Source of the DNA: an uncultured Clostridia bacterium
GTDB taxonomy: Bacteria > Bacillota > Clostridia > Oscillospirales > Ruminococcaceae
Reading direction: 5' to 3'
NCBI GenBank assembly: GCA_938014855.1
Contig: CALLQM010000005.1
Coordinates: 1 to 14,728, forward strand
DNA length: 14,728 nt
Below are positions 14,266-14,728 of this stretch, piece after piece. Made by a program: the position numbers and the translations under genes. Below the pieces are notes generated by a model. That model was not told the DNA's origin. It searched no databases and was given only the letters and a program-made list of their open reading frames with translations. Positions within the stretch are counted from its first letter, which is position 1. Each line of letters starts with the position of its first letter.

Positions 14266-14728
14266 TTATTCTTCGATGGGTGCAAGGGATGCCTGGAAGT
14301 GACGAAGAATCGGGGGCTCCCAGGTGATCTTATAACCATGCTTGATTTCATGCGCTCTTGCCTTGATCGCGATCAGAGCGTTTGCCATGATATCAAGGTG
14401 AGCCTGCGTATAAACGCGGCGCGGAATTGCCAGGCGGGTAAATTCAAAATCCGCCTTGAGCTGTTTGCCGGTATCGGGGTCGTTGCCGAGCATATAAGAG
14501 CCGATGTCGCATGCACGGATGCCGGCTTCCTTGTAAAGTTCGATTCCCAGCACTTGTCCGGGGAATTCGTAATACGGAATCTGCGGGAACATGGCTTTTG
14601 CATCGACAAATACGCCGTGTCCGCCGACCGGAGCCTGATAGGCGACCCCCGCGTCGTCTAGCTGGGCGGCCAGGTATTCCATCTGCCCGATCCGGTATTT
14701 TAAGTAGTCTTCGTTAAGACCTTCCCGA
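14266..14728 (-). CDS. tnaA: Tryptophanase, C-terminal part (5' end outside window)
   Basis: The minus frame ends at TAA 14268-14266 and is open to the right edge, giving 153 residues of the C-terminus. It begins REGLNEDYLKYRIGQMEYL and includes APVGGHGVFVDAKAMFP, EFPGQVLGIELYKEAGIRA, DIGSYMLGNDPDTGKQL, RLAIPRRVYTQAHLD and the closing EPPILRHFQASL. These match the C-terminal domain of PLP-dependent beta-eliminating lyases. GSYMLGNDPDTGKQL favours tryptophanase over tyrosine phenol-lyase, whose equivalent segment differs. The enzyme cleaves tryptophan to indole, pyruvate and ammonia. The PLP lysine lies upstream of the window, so activity cannot be judged. The promoter and any TnaC-like leader are also outside. 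It is followed by the NSS transporter on the same strand. Confidence 0.9.
   Translation of the reverse strand, partial: REGLNEDYLKYRIGQMEYLAAQLDDAGVAYQAPVGGHGVFVDAKAMFPQIPYYEFPGQVLGIELYKEAGIRACDIGSYMLGNDPDTGKQLKADFEFTRLAIPRRVYTQAHLDIMANALIAIKARAHEIKHGYKITWEPPILRHFQASLAPIEE

Noticed and set aside
1..14728. CRISPR arrays, insertion sequences, phage or toxin-antitoxin genes
   Set aside because: No regularly spaced direct repeats, transposase or integrase motifs, or small paired regulator genes were found on either strand.

Overview
The window looks like chromosomal DNA of an anaerobic, Gram-positive clostridial bacterium, probably a gut member of the Ruminococcaceae/Oscillospiraceae type. The reasons are strong AAGGAGG-type ribosome binding sites, GTG and TTG starts, a group B type [FeFe] hydrogenase, a tryptophanase next to a sodium symporter, and moderate GC with AT-rich gaps. 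This is inference from gene content; no rRNA or other taxonomic marker is present.

Layout. (1) 1-1543, minus: the 5' part of a secreted coiled-coil surface protein that runs off the left edge, with tandem promoters and a hairpin-rich leader. (2) 1921-5807, plus: a likely three-gene operon of a DUF1015 protein, adenine deaminase and an aldo/keto reductase, closed by a terminator at 5819. (3) 6049-7557, plus: a monocistronic [FeFe] hydrogenase with its own promoter, an upstream palindrome and a perfect-palindrome terminator. (4) 7631-9581: a zone of damaged genes around an intact tRNA-Gly(CCC). It holds a metallo-beta-lactamase-fold protein lacking its core, a lipoprotein frame split by an in-frame TAG, and a short-chain dehydrogenase remnant with an internal deletion and a frameshift. 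(5) 10083-12731, plus: a membrane diguanylate cyclase (dCache, three PAS-like regions, GGDEF with an inhibitory site), behind a consensus promoter and a long leader. (6) 12806-14728, minus: the 3' end of tryptophanase followed by an SNF/NSS-family sodium symporter, probably one tryptophan-uptake and indole-producing unit.

How the genes may work together. Purine salvage (adenine to hypoxanthine plus ammonia), hydrogen turnover and tryptophan breakdown fit a fermenting anaerobe living on amino acids and nucleobases. The cyclase and the surface protein suggest c-di-GMP signalling and surface attachment, but nothing here links them directly.

I see no CRISPR array, insertion sequence, phage or toxin-antitoxin module, and no convincing new multi-gene system. 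The most unusual part is the decay zone: two unrelated enzymes each keep about 20 N-terminal residues joined to their C-terminal part. Next are the tRNA-Gly with C at position 55 and several palindromes next to promoters.
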